64,000 bases of DNA from Pycnococcus provasolii (GCA_049487715.1 CP150579.1:434001-498000), one strand, 5' to 3'; counted from the stretch's first letter, positions 34,906 to 45,517 are shown. Program-made: numbers and translations. Notes: generated by a model not told the origin, from the letters alone.

Positions 34906-36915
34906 ATGTGTGAGGACAAGACTCGTAACGTACTATCCTTGGGGGCCTTGGGAGGTTTGGTGGAGGGTGTGTGTGGCGTGTGGGTAGCTCAAAGTAGCGG
35001 GAGGAGGAGGACTAAGCTTTGCGCTGGTCGCTTAAACATAGGTTGGGTCACGGCCGTGCTTGTGGTGCTGCTGGGATCAACATCAACGTGGGGAGGAACG
35101 AAGCAAGTCGCTGCACAGCAGCAGCAGCAGTACTCTTGGGTGAATAGTTTGCCTAAACAGACGGAGCAATCTGCTCACGTCGAAAGCACGGCGACGGCCA
35201 CGCCGACGACAAACCCGCTTTTAGAAGAGGGGACGCAAGAGACACAGCAGCCACAGCAGCGTGCAAGGCGTCCTCGTGCTCCTCGTCCTTCGTGGAGAAG
35301 GCCGGCGACACCCACGCACGACGGCGCGCAGGCGTGGGCCAGGCGGCGCACAACGCGCGCGAGAGAGGTGCCAACCACCTCCACGTCGTGCTCCGAGAGT
35401 GGCGTGCCCGACCGCGCTGGACTCTGCGTTTGCCCTGCGCTCTTCGGCGGGCCGAAGTGCTCGGCTAGCGGCGTGCCAGTGGAACCTGGAACGTGTGCTT
35501 GCGGCCCATCCATCAGGCCACCGAACACGCAGAAGTACCACGCCAGGAGCGCCGACGGCGTGATTGACGCCATTCCCAGCGGCGCAGCGGCGGACGGGAT
35601 TCCCACGGCGTACGACGGCCCCGTCATGCTGAGTCGCGAGGAGCTCCGAGCAGTGCATGCCGACGTGCCGAAAGGTGGGAAGGACGCGCCGCTCGTGAGC
35701 GTGCGATTTCCAGGAAAGCCGTCGCCGCTGACGCTGCTCACGGAGGAGCAATATTCACCTCTGCTCGAGGCGCTTCCAGAGCACGACCCACTTCGTCGAC
35801 GCCACGGGGCGAAGGCTGTGCATCACACGTGCGCCGTCGTCGGCAACGGAGGTTCGCTGCTGCTCGGTCAGCGCGGGAGTGAGATTGACAATCACGACTT
35901 TGTCATTCGCTTCAATGGCGCGCCGACTCTTGGCTTTGAGCGTTTCGTTGGCGGGCGCACCGACCTGCGGCTGTCGAACAGCCACTGGACGGACTTCGAG
36001 GAGCGACTTAGCCACATGCCGCTCATTGCGAGCAGCTTGCGCAATCCGAAGGAGGGGCGCACGTACGTGCAGCGCTACGCCGCGGCAAAGAAGGCGATTT
36101 CGAGGCAGCTTTCACGTGACCTGCACAGGGGTGGCAACGAAGAATCGCTGATGGCGCAGGCTGACATGGAGCTAGAGCAGGCGATTGGGCAGCGCGCGCT
36201 GTTGAGTCCGCGCTTCGTGGCGTACACCGCCGAGGCGGTGGAGGCGATGCACCTGTACTTCGGCGAGGCGAACGAGGCGCCTCTCACGCCCACGGGCGGA
36301 CTCACGGGCATTCTCCTTGCGATGAGCATGTGCGATAAGGTGGACCTGTACGGAATGCACGTTGGCGAACCGTCCGGTGTTCCGTATCACTACCACAATC
36401 GGTGCCCGCAGCCTTTCAGTGGCCGCGACGTATCTGAGTATCGGATTGTGAGCAATCTCGCAAAGGCGAGACTTGTGACGTTCAAGGAACCTTGTGCGGT
36501 GGAGTGCGCGATGGGCATCAATGACACGCTCGCGGCGCTGGGCGAGTCGAACGAGGTGCCCGTTGTCTTTCATGCATGCGTCAAGTGCCGCAACGACGCG
36601 TTGAGCTCCGCTGACCGATCTGCGGGTCGCGTCGCGCGCATGCGATGGCAGGCGGCACCGATGCCAAGCTACTGCGACGAGCGTTCTCGCGAGCTCCAAA
36701 AGAAGAAGGAGATGGGCGAGTGCATGGGACTGTGCGGCCACCACTTCCACTGGTGGGATGACGTTCATGTTGCGGATGATATGCACGGGAAAGAAGGCGA
36801 CGATGGCGGCGGCGGCGGCGGCGTCACTAGTGCGACGACGACGACGACGACTGCTTTCACAGTGCACCTTCCTGAGAGTGGTGATAAAGCAATTTCTCTT
36901 TCGCCTTCACCTTAG
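34906..36915 (+). CDS. GT29 sialyltransferase-like glycosyltransferase
   Basis: 669 residues from the ATG at 34906 (an in-frame ATG at 34843 would overlap the small ORF upstream). There is a type II signal anchor at about residues 40-65 (WVTAVLVVLLGSTSTW), then a disordered stem with a cysteine-rich EGF-like stretch (CSESGVPDRAGLCVCPALFG). The catalytic domain has the sialylmotif L (HTCAVVGNGGSLLLGQRG, SEIDNHDFVIRFNGAP) near 308-345, sialylmotif S (TPTGGLTGILLAMSMCDKVD) near 460-480 and the motif III/VS-like HYHNR near 494-498. These are the donor- and acceptor-binding motifs of Golgi sialyltransferases. Green algae carry such proteins although sialic acid itself is generally not found in them, so the donor may be another CMP-sugar, for example CMP-Kdo (inference). 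Confidence 0.82.
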   Translation: MCEDKTRNVLSLGALGGLVEGVCGVWVAQSSGRRRTKLCAGRLNIGWVTAVLVVLLGSTSTWGGTKQVAAQQQQQYSWVNSLPKQTEQSAHVESTATATPTTNPLLEEGTQETQQPQQRARRPRAPRPSWRRPATPTHDGAQAWARRRTTRAREVPTTSTSCSESGVPDRAGLCVCPALFGGPKCSASGVPVEPGTCACGPSIRPPNTQKYHARSADGVIDAIPSGAAADGIPTAYDGPVMLSREELRAVHADVPKGGKDAPLVSVRFPGKPSPLTLLTEEQYSPLLEALPEHDPLRRRHGAKAVHHTCAVVGNGGSLLLGQRGSEIDNHDFVIRFNGAPTLGFERFVGGRTDLRLSNSHWTDFEERLSHMPLIASSLRNPKEGRTYVQRYAAAKKAISRQLSRDLHRGGNEESLMAQADMELEQAIGQRALLSPRFVAYTAEAVEAMHLYFGEANEAPLTPTGGLTGILLAMSMCDKVDLYGMHVGEPSGVPYHYHNRCPQPFSGRDVSEYRIVSNLAKARLVTFKEPCAVECAMGINDTLAALGESNEVPVVFHACVKCRNDALSSADRSAGRVARMRWQAAPMPSYCDERSRELQKKKEMGECMGLCGHHFHWWDDVHVADDMHGKEGDDGGGGGGVTSATTTTTTAFTVHLPESGDKAISLSPSP

Positions 36916-36944
36916 TAACAACGAATTTTTTTGTCGTACTTATG

Positions 36945-37784
36945 TTACAGAAGCGCCATAGCACTGTAATGCACAGGGCTGATATACGCTAAATATATAT
37001 CCTTCTTTCTGCTTCCTGACACTGGATTCACGGTAGTCTCCGGCTCGTACACAAGATACCAGTACGTCTCCGAGGACGTGATTACGTGCATGTTGATGTA
37101 GAACGCCTCAACGGCTGCGCGCAAAGTCAGCTCGTCGCCCCACGTCGCATTTTGAGCCATATCTTTGAGGTAAGCTTCAAACTCAGGTCCTTCAAAGAAC
37201 ATGCTAAAAAAGCTCGCGTTGATCCTCATGTGTCTGACTACGGAAGCACGCACGTTCGCGTGTTTCGCCTCTGTTCCGAAGAGCTGGTACGACAGCGCGC
37301 GAAACTGGCAGTTTCCGTCGCCGGCGACGTCCACCATTTTCAGCCCAAGCGACTGGAGTCGTTTCGTGAGCCTTCCAATTTCGCTCGTCGCGTTGTTATG
37401 TGTGTTGTTTGCAGGTGTATAATCGTCGAGGTTATTTCTCATTCTTTCTTGCAGGTCAGCTCGGTCCGCTTCTGACAAGCTGGACATGCGTCTTTCCAGC
37501 GCGACTCGACTGTTGCTTCTCTGCCTGACTGGTCGCAGATCTGGCTGACTGACAAGCTGATAGTGCTGTTTGAGAATATCCCGACGCGTCAACGCGGTTC
37601 GCGAAAGAATGCGAGTGCGTTGCGTCTTCAGGGATAGCGTTTTAATCCGCCCATGGATCCCTGAAGACGAAGACGAGGAAGACGACGAAGGAGATGAGGA
37701 AGGATGGTACGAGGTGGAAGAAGTGGAAGTAGTGGAAGGCTCAGAGACATTCATGCATGCACAACTCGACATGGACGTGCCCAT
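36945..37784 (-). CDS. OTU-family cysteine protease (deubiquitinase-like)
   Basis: 279 residues from the ATG at 37784. The first ~130 residues are Ser/Thr-rich and basic. The OTU domain begins VDVAGDGNCQFRALSYQL with the catalytic Cys159 and its Asp partner (DGNC). It continues through NVRASVVRHMR, FEAYLKDMAQNATWGDELTLRAAVEAF (the OTU helix-strand signature) and INMHVITS, and ends YISPVHYSAM with catalytic His272. The size and position of motifs match the plant OTU9/10/12-like and yeast OTU2-like group, which cleave ubiquitin chains. Linkage preference cannot be read from sequence. It is convergent with the GT29 gene, 30 bases between them. Confidence 0.88.
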   Translation of the reverse strand: MGTSMSSCACMNVSEPSTTSTSSTSYHPSSSPSSSSSSSSSGIHGRIKTLSLKTQRTRILSRTALTRRDILKQHYQLVSQPDLRPVRQRSNSRVALERRMSSLSEADRADLQERMRNNLDDYTPANNTHNNATSEIGRLTKRLQSLGLKMVDVAGDGNCQFRALSYQLFGTEAKHANVRASVVRHMRINASFFSMFFEGPEFEAYLKDMAQNATWGDELTLRAAVEAFYINMHVITSSETYWYLVYEPETTVNPVSGSRKKDIYLAYISPVHYSAMALL

Positions 37785-38431
37785 AGCTGCTGATGCTGAT
37801 GCTGATGCTGTTACGTGTCGGAACGGAACCCGAGAATGACAAGCGGACGACAACAACAGGACGACGACAACAACAACAAGCCCCCAGGCAGTTTACGAGG
37901 AGAGGGCCTCCCTCCCCCGAGTCCCTTGCGACCGGTCCCTTTTGCAGACTGTCTGTCAGAGGAACAAGTCCCGAGTCCGACGAGAACTACCCCAGGGCCA
38001 GTTCCCAGGGCCCAGGCTCGCTCAATCGGGGGAACCGGGGAACCGTAACCCTAGTCGTAACCCTAACCCTAGCCGTAACCCTAGCCGTAACCCTAACCCT
38101 AATCGTGTCTGCTGGCTGCGTGCGTGTCCCCTCCTTTCCGTAATGGGTTCCACCCCTACCCGGGTAGCACCTGAGGACTGAAGTCCTTTCGTTGAGAGAG
38201 CTCCCCCAGCATACCTACTACTGTACTGCCTGGGCACGTCACATCAATTGAGTCTCTTCCCCCTTTCGCTTTCGCCTTTCGCCCTTCCCTTTGCCTTTGA
38301 TTTCCGGCTTTTCGTCTCCCCGGCCGGGTGACTGACTCGTGACTGGACGCGCGTGTCCCACAGCCGAACCGTGCACATCCATCACTTCCTGAGTCAATAG
38401 CGATTCTTCTTCTCCATAAGTGGCGACATCC
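37785..38431. other. Intergenic, with degenerate CCCTAA repeats
   Basis: The start includes (GATGCT)n at 37789-37808. Irregular telomere-like CCCTAA/CCGTAA units occupy about 38041-38103. The rest is pyrimidine-rich and shows nothing else. It is the divergent promoter region of the OTU and MYND genes. Confidence 0.5.
38041..38103. repeat. Degenerate telomere-like array (CCCTAA and CCGTAA/CCTAGC variants)
   Basis: Units of AACCCTA interspersed with AGTCGT/AGCCGT, reading AACCCTAACCCTA twice. Opposite orientation to the TTAGGG array at 30408. Confidence 0.8.
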
Positions 38432-40085
38432 ATGCAGTCGCTCACGTTCGGCGGTCCCGGCTTCGACCACGCGGCGTTCATCAGGCAACAGCCCACGTTC
38501 GTCCGCTCTAAAGCAAAACAAATACTTAAGGCCCTTTCGACACTTCAGGAACGCGCGCCAACACAGCAGCAGCAGGTCCTGATACAGTGCCTTGCGTACA
38601 CAGCAAACGTACTTCGCTATGTCGGCCTTGCGGACAGGCAAACGCTGCGTGAGCACGTTGACGACGAGACAAAAGACACAGTATGCAAGGCGATCGCAGC
38701 CGCCTTGAAGACAGAGGTGAATTCAACGAACTTCAAGCGAACAGGAGTCATGTCAGAGTTCGCATCGGCAGCTCTCGAGGCAGTGACGCCGTGGAGCAAG
38801 GACGATACCTTCGTCTCGATGGTGCTCGACGTTGCAAAACCAAACTCTCTGGGAAAGACGATTGGAAAACTCGTCAACGCGCTGAACGACGACGTCAAGC
38901 TCGACATCGAGCACGCCAAGAATGTCGTTGAGGCTGCTCAAAACTGCCTCCTCTCGGTTTGGGACCGCTCGACGAACCCGTCAGTCGGCCCGTTCGTATC
39001 CAACGGCTTGTTCAAGGCGGTTATGCACGTGTGCAACATCAACCATCCCCGCGTGAACGACGTCGTCGTGGATATTGCGCACACCATCAAAATGGATGCC
39101 ACGGCGGTGAGACAACTTCTCGTGGACGGCAAGTCAGCGCGTCGTCACTTGGAGCACGCGCTTGAAGTCAGCCGCGCCGAGGGTAGCATGGCTGTGCACA
39201 ACGCTTCTGCATGACCTCGTGAACTGGGAGAAGAACTTGTTCGTGCCTCCAAGCGTGGCGAGCAGGTTGAACTTAGGCACGTCTTTCAACAAGTGCCGAT
39301 GGTGCAGCAAGACGGAGATGGTTGACGGCGTCAAGCTCACCAAATGCGCCGCGTGCCTGAGCGCATACTACTGCTCGAAGGAGTGCCAAAAGCGAGACTG
39401 GAAGAGTCACAAGGTAATATGCAAGAAAATCCAGGAACAAAGCGGCGCCGAAGTCAAAGAGTCAGCTAGCAACATAAAGACCATGAAGATACAGATGTTC
39501 AATTTCCTACAGATGCATTGCAAGCGAATCGTGCGCAAGATGTGGGAAGTGGCGAAGCATGCCGAAGACACAAGCGCCGATCTTGTTTCGCTTGGCGTAC
39601 CCGGCGGAATCGAAAGGCTCATCGCCTCCCCGCAACTGCGCGACTTCCTCGTCAACGTGGATTTCAAAAAGGGCACGTGGTCTGTGCACCTTTACAAGGC
39701 TTTCATGGCCAAGACAGACCTCCCTTCTTGGATGCTGGACGACGACCCTTCTCACGAGGAAATCGCAGAGGGGGCGAAGCTGTACCACGACAAGCCAGAG
39801 AATCGTATTCATTTGGAGTATATTTGCATGGCATCGTCGGGGAGAGACTTCTACAGCTTTCGCCACACATTGATGCACGCGAGCAGTCACACGCCGCTGA
39901 TTACGGACGAGTCGGTGCTGGAATTTGGACGGGATGGAGAGGCATTCTCGTTTGACCAAGGACCGAGCGGCGGATACCAGAACTGCGGGAGCATCAACGT
40001 CAACATGAGTGGCCGGCCTGAGCCATCATCCGACGTACTCGCGGAGCTTGATGCGATGCGCCGGATCACCGGATGTCGAATATGA
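38432..40085 (+). CDS. Helical-repeat + MYND zinc-finger protein, frame broken near 39,200
   Basis: The first part (ATG at 38432, ~260 residues, stop 39212-39214) is all-helical, Arm/HEAT-like in character. The second part (open from at least 39162 to 40085, no ATG) carries a MYND zinc finger with all eight ligands (CRWC, CAAC, YYCSKECQKRDW, HKVIC), then ~230 residues of unassigned sequence. The two overlap by about 50 bases in frames that differ by +1, which suggests one gene. Explanations: a 94-nt intron 39183-39276 (GTAGCATG...AACTTAG) which gives RAEG-TSFNKCRWC in frame; a one-base indel; or a +1 frameshift at GCA-TGA-C. MYND fingers bind proline-rich partners, often in transcription or methyltransferase contexts; no SET domain is seen. 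Confidence 0.65.
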
Positions 40086-40646
40086 GCTTGGAGGATATTG
40101 GCGGTACATTGAGCCGGCTGATCGGGATAGGCCGGAGTCGATCGGGTCGCCGCTAAGGCAAGTTTTTTTTGTTGAGGTGAACAAGAGTGTGGAGTGAGTG
40201 GCGATAGCACTTGTGCACTTAGCTGTAAATCTGTGTACTCTACAATGGATATTTCGGAGTAAAGTAGGTTGTCAGCCTGAGAGATCAGGAGAGAACTTGT
40301 GACATATCTTACCTTTAGCTGGGCTCGGTGGCTTGGCAGCCCCTGTCGTAACTTTAGTACTGGCTGGGACCCACCCAGTACCCACCGTTGAACCAGGAGT
40401 TGTGTCTTCGATGCCTTTTTGTAAGGATTAGGTCTCAAGTTGTCGCTGACGGCTGATGGGCACCTCAAGTTGGTGCTGATGCCATTGGTCCCTTTTCTTT
40501 CCCTCTTCCCATCTTCAGTTCACGATTCAGAGTCTTCCACACCCTCTTCCTTTTTTTCCAGACACTCTCCTTTCTACGCTTTTCGGTTTCTTGCTGGTTT
40601 GGTTCGCGTCTTGGTTTGGTTCGGTTTGATTCTTCTTCGGGGAACC
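40086..40646. other. Intergenic, nothing supported
   Basis: Gap between the MYND gene and the receptor-like kinase start. AT-rich around 40200-40270, then pyrimidine-rich up to the start codon at 40647. No specific motif is supported. Confidence 0.4.
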
Positions 40647-40811
40647 ATGTCTCTTGTTAATGTCGGATTGTGTGGACCCGCTTGGATGTCGAGAAGAAGA
40701 AGAACATGTTCTTGTGCTTGTCGTCTCAGAGATGTTGCTTTGTTGCGTTGTCTGGTTGGTGTTGTCTTTGTTGTCTTAGTTGTCTTGTCAGCCGGCGCAT
40801 ATGCGGCGGAC

Positions 40812-40860
<49 letters not shown>

Positions 40861-43800
40861 AACCTTCAAGAGAGGAGGACTTCAGTCAAACTTGCCGCAC
40901 ACCGGCGGCCTTTTAGGCCAACAGCACGTACAAGCTCTTGGCGTCGAAGACATTGAAACCATCGTCATGACGGAAGAAGGCCTGTACGCCGCAATCTCGA
41001 GCCAGAACGTTAAGACGATACGCGTGAGTGGCGTCGTGTACGTGAGGTGGAGACTGGACTTGTGGAACCCGCGCGAAGTCACGGAATACAAGCACATGCT
41101 CGTCAACGGAACGTACAAAACGGTGGCCATCACGAGAAAGGACCCAAGCAGTAAAATTAAGAGGCACGTCACCATCACGGGGGGCACGCTCGTGTTCGCG
41201 CCGAGCGTCGCGGTTGAGGCAAGCGCAGAGCAGGCGAATACGTACAGTCGCCTGGCAAACTTCTCGTTTGTTGGTGTGGAGGCTGGTGCCACGTTGACGT
41301 TCACGCAAACCACAGTCAACAACCTCCTGTACCTCGACGACCAAGGCAACGTGACGATGCCCATCGTCAGCAAGGCGGTGGGTGGAGTGCAGCTGCGCAA
41401 CGTGCGACTTGTGCAGACGGTCGACAGCGCAAAGCAAGTCATAAGATTCCTCAAGAAAGCGCAGAACGCTCGTGACGACGTTGAAGGTGTGTACATTTCA
41501 ACCGGTGCGGCAGTGAAGCCCTTCAACACGACCGTCGTGGTGGACGCAAAGGGCACGGCGCAGTGCTGCGCATCCAAGCAGCTCCACTATTATCACTGCC
41601 GCAATCTCGCGGTTGACCACAGCAGCATGAGCACCCTCTCGTGCCTGGAGAGGTGCTGTTCGCTTGGACCCGACGTGTGCGATGTGTGGCAGTACCGCGT
41701 CGAGCCGACGAACAACACGTTGCGTCGCTCAGGAGATACAAGAGACCTGCCCTTCGTTCCCAGAGGCAGGTGCTATCTTGGGAAGTTGGGCGGGAATGTC
41801 GACCAGATGTGCTACTCGAGCCTTTTTACGAAGAATGCGACGCCGCCGCCGTCGTGGTACGACTCGGAGCTCGCATTGATTACGCTGGTTGGAGAGCAGC
41901 TTGGTGCAGCGAGACCGATGTGCGCGACATTCGGCATGACCATGCGCATCAAGGCGATGGTGATGGAGCCTGGTTTCACGGGCAAATTTATGACAGATCT
42001 GACGCCGTCACCACCACCGCAACAGCAGCTGCCACCACCGCCACCGCCGCCGCAGCCATCGCTAGACACGCTTTTGAAACCGGAGCCAACTGCCGTGCTA
42101 GGTGCGAATGACAGAGCAGATTACGACCCATCGATTCTGTTGCTCATCGTCATCGCCCTGTCGATTGCGGCGTGCATCATTATGGTGGTGCGCGATCGGA
42201 GCAAGCATGCTCACATCAAAATGCTCTCAAAGAAGCTTGCAAGACTGTCGCGGCATTCAGCCGCTGGATCTCCGCGCCACCATCACAGCAACAACAACGA
42301 CGACGACGACACGGGTGATGACATCGAGATTGCCGTGGCCAGTGCACGTCCACGTGCGCATAGGTCGCGACCTGTCACCGCAAAGCGGAAATGGTTGCCG
42401 GAGTCCCTGAGCACATTTCTTGCGTCGTTGTCTCGACCATTGTTTGCTCGCGTCGAATCGGGTCGTTCGAATGCTGGGATTATCTCTCGTAACGCGTCGT
42501 CAGATATCAGCCGCAACTCGTCTCTTGACATGGATGACAATGCCATAGGCCGCAAGCCAAAGAACTCGCATTCTGAGACCAACCTTACTTCCAAGGCGAA
42601 TCAGGAAGTGGAGATGGTTACTCCTCAACTCGGGCAGCGCCATCGCGAATGGCGGAAGAGCGAGGGGCAAGCTGGTACCGTGTTGGACCATTCCGCCGCG
42701 GAGGCGATTTTCGGCCAGGCGAGGTCGATCTCGCAGGCTGCCGCCAACGCCGCCTCGACGGCATTGGGCAAGAACGTCATTCAAAGCATGAATCTCATGC
42801 CTGATCCTGTTCAGCTCGCGCAAACGCTGAGCTGGATGAGTGACGTGCCGAATCTGCCGAACGCGGTTGGCGAATGCCTTGGCCGTGGCGTGTTTGGCAC
42901 GGTTTACCACGCCTCATTCCACGAATCAGCCTCCCCGAAAAATCGCAATGCTCTGAAAGTGATCATGTATGACGTTATGAATCAGGAGCTTGTGGATGAG
43001 TTGTGGGATGACATGACGCGAGATGAGCGCCTTCGCTGGGCAGCTAGGCACGAAACTACGGTGGCGGAACGCATTCAGCACCAAAATATCCTTCGGACGT
43101 ACATTTGCCATAAACATCTTCTCAAGCCGCGTTGTGAACAGGTCGTCTTTCTGCAAGAGTACTGCGATGGCGGCGTACTCACGGACGTCCTTGCGAATGG
43201 CACCTTCTCGAGTGACTGCAAGACGAGCGTGGAGCGCGCGCTGCGCTGCCTTGACGTAAGCCTGCAGGTGATGATGGGGCTTGATTGGCTGCACCAGTTT
43301 GGGATGTTGCATGGCGATGTCAAGGCTTCCAATGTTTTGCTCAAGACGGAGTTCGCCGGCGGGGGTGCCAATTCTGCGGAAGTCAGCAACGTTGACGAAG
43401 AAAAGTTGGACGAATGTGTGCTGTATCGCTGGCGCTACGCCGTGAAGCTCGCGGACTTTGGCCTTAGCTACGAGCTCCCGAAGGGGAAATCTTCTAGCGT
43501 TGTGGGAATGCGTGGAACGCCGACGCACCTTGCGCCGGAGTTATTTGTGCCATACGATGGCGTCATTTCCCCTTCGAGCGATATGTTCGCATTCGGCGTA
43601 TTTCTATGGGAGGTTGTGATGGCGCGTGCACCGTACAAAAATATGTCCGTCAAGGATGTGCACGAGCAGAGGTGCGTGCTGAACAATCGCCTGTCATTCG
43701 ACGGAAAGTGCGAAAATCACATGTCTGTGATGCAAGAGTTGGCGGAGATGTGCTGGCAAAATGACCCCAAGGCGCGCCCTTGGTCTGCAATCGCGCTGGA

Positions 43801-43864
43801 CATGCTCAAGTCGTCGTACGAGAATGCGTTGCGTGAGCTTAGCGAGTTGCGCAGCCCTTCGTAA
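40647..43864 (+). CDS. Receptor-like TKL protein kinase with secreted N-terminus; frame break near 40,900
   Basis: From the ATG at 40647 the frame encodes a textbook signal peptide (CLVGVVFVVLVVLSAGAYAAD) followed by poly-Thr, then stops at 40914. The main frame (open from 40670, about 1,050 residues) is shifted. A 32-nt GT...TTTTAG segment (40885-40916) or an indel would join them. The extracellular region (~450 residues) has cysteines and possible N-glycosylation sites. There is one membrane helix (SILLLIVIALSIAACIIMVV, around 42130-42200) and a Ser/Asn-rich juxtamembrane. The kinase has glycine loop LGRGVFGTVYHA, Lys in ALKVI, HGDVKASN (Gly in place of the HRD arginine), DFG and TPTHLAPEL. 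The HGD motif indicates a non-RD kinase. The ligand is unknown. Confidence 0.75.
40813..40859. repeat. (ACG)n microsatellite in coding sequence
   Basis: About 15 uninterrupted ACG units, encoding poly-Thr in the signal-peptide frame and poly-Asp in the kinase frame. Located just before the point where the reading frame must change. Confidence 0.9.
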
Positions 43865-43928
43865 TGTTCATGTGTTTGTGTAATATTATGTGTAGAAAAC
43901 TCGATTATCTTGTTTTACAGAAAGCAAT

Positions 43929-45224
43929 TCAATCGGCGGAGCGTTGTTGTCGTCGTGTCGAGCGATTGGCAGATTGACGAGCACGTTGCATTTTTTGCGC
44001 CGCAGCTTCACGACGCTTATCCTGAATTTGCTTTGCATAAAAGAGCGACACGCTCGCGACATCCGCTTGCAGTCGCGCGGCATCTATGGCACGTCGCTCG
44101 AGTGCAACATCTGTGAGCTCACGTAGATGGCGCCGAACCTCTGGGTCCGATGCGGTGGGCACGGCGAACAAGCTGTCTTCCACCTCACGCCGACGCGCGC
44201 GTGCTGATGCAAGACGTGTTCGTGTAGCCGCCGTGTTCGCCACGATGGGTGCGTCATTTGGTGGATGGAGTTGGCCGATCAGGAAACGTGAGCGCGCAAC
44301 ATCAAAGTCACCGCCGTCGCCGCCGCCGCCGCCACCGCCGCCGCCTGGTAAATCGGACCGTTTCCATGTTGTAGACGATGACGACGTCATCGTCGTCGTC
44401 GTCGCCGCCGCCGCCGCCACCTCAGCGTGGTGCTCCAGCTCGTCGTCTTTTGGGACGTCGTCGTCGTCTTGTTGTTGAGTGTCGTCCGGTTGTGGCGCAT
44501 TTTGGTGTTCGTCCAAGATGTACGTGTGTCTCGTCGGTGTCGTTGTGCTCTGTCGCGCGTGAGGTGCGCTCATCGGCCTCGGAGGGTAGGTACTCGGAGG
44601 TGGCAGCGGCCGTCGTTTGCTGCGCCTTCGCGCCTTTCTTACTGGAACCAGTCGAAGTGACAGTTCCGGTTCCATGCCCTCTCCCCACGGCACGAGCGCC
44701 GTCGTGGCTTTCGATTGCGTTCCCCGCCCGGAAGATGACGACGGCTGAAGGTCGACACGATAGCACGCTGACGAGGCTGCGGAAGCTGCGGCGAACGACT
44801 TCTCGAGCGACGAGAGCAGGCGAGCAGCTCGCACGTCTCCCGCTGTCGTCCTCGAGTTGCGTGGAGGAAAGCCGGCTGTATGCGGCCGCCTCACGCGCGG
44901 CGAGTCGTCGTGTGCGTCCAAACTTAAGGAACCACCACCTGCCGCAGCCTTCCAAGTGGGAGCAGGGACAGCAGCACCCTCATCACGCCAGTCTACTCTA
45001 CCACGCCCAAGAGCGTCGTTGCGACAGGCAGGTGAGACGCGAGCTCGAGCAGCAGGGAGGTGCGTCTGCGCCTCCCGCGGCGGTGGAGTTGAGGCCGCAC
45101 GTGCACGTGCGTTTGCGTTGGAGCTGGTGGCTGCAAGAGGCCGCGAGGCCGTCGAGGCGGCGCCCTCCTCGAGCGCGTCCAGGCGGGACTCAAGCAGGCT
45201 GAGCGACGAGAAGAGCGACTCCAT
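43929..45224 (-). CDS. Disordered, basic protein with C-terminal coiled coil, unknown
   Basis: 431 residues from the ATG at 45224. The N-terminus has an amphipathic helix (MESLFSSLSLLESRLDALEE). The middle is disordered and rich in Ala, Pro, Arg, Ser, Asp and Thr, with poly-Gly at 44316-44342. The last ~110 residues form a charged helix (DPEVRRHLRELTDVALERRAIDAARLQADVAS, ... KQIQDKRREAAAQKMQRAR). I do not recognise the family. The helical ends around a disordered centre suggest a scaffold or ciliary/cytoskeletal protein, but nothing in the sequence proves this. Its 3' end is convergent with the receptor-like kinase (64 bases between stops). Confidence 0.55.
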   Translation of the reverse strand: MESLFSSLSLLESRLDALEEGAASTASRPLAATSSNANARARAASTPPPREAQTHLPAARARVSPACRNDALGRGRVDWRDEGAAVPAPTWKAAAGGGSLSLDAHDDSPRVRRPHTAGFPPRNSRTTAGDVRAARLLSSLEKSFAAASAASSACYRVDLQPSSSSGRGTQSKATTALVPWGEGMEPELSLRLVPVRKARRRSKRRPLPPPSTYPPRPMSAPHARQSTTTPTRHTYILDEHQNAPQPDDTQQQDDDDVPKDDELEHHAEVAAAAATTTTMTSSSSTTWKRSDLPGGGGGGGGGDGGDFDVARSRFLIGQLHPPNDAPIVANTAATRTRLASARARRREVEDSLFAVPTASDPEVRRHLRELTDVALERRAIDAARLQADVASVSLFYAKQIQDKRREAAAQKMQRARQSANRSTRRQQRSAD

Positions 45225-45400
45225 GGCGAAAGGGCGAGGGAGGGAGACCTTTACCCAACGCGCCGCTCCGAGGACGTGGGGGTCAAACTCCCGGGTCAAA
45301 CCCCTAAAGCGATCCCAAACGAAACCACCGTCACCAAAAATTCTTTTATTTAAAAATTCTTTTATCCTTTACAGCTAAGGTATATTATGATGTAGTACTT

Positions 45401-45453
45401 GTATGTATGTATGTATGTATGTATGTATGTATGTATGTATGTATGTATGTATG
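45401..45453. repeat. (GTAT)13 microsatellite
   Basis: Uninterrupted GTAT units for 53 bases, immediately before the inverted repeat at 45463-45517 and just 3' of the ACT-domain kinase. Confidence 0.95.
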
Positions 45454-45462
45454 CAAAAACTT

Positions 45463-45517
45463 AAGGGCCTACTGAGCAAGCTTAAGTGCCACCCAGCTGC
45501 TTGCTCAGTAGGCCCTT
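45463..45517. repeat. Perfect 18-bp inverted repeat spanning a stop codon
   Basis: AAGGGCCTACTGAGCAAG (45463-45480) is the exact reverse complement of CTTGCTCAGTAGGCCCTT (45500-45517), with a 19-base loop. The loop holds the last codons and the stop (45482-45484) of the minus-strand kinase gene, so its mRNA would end its coding region inside a stable stem-loop. Confidence 0.95.
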
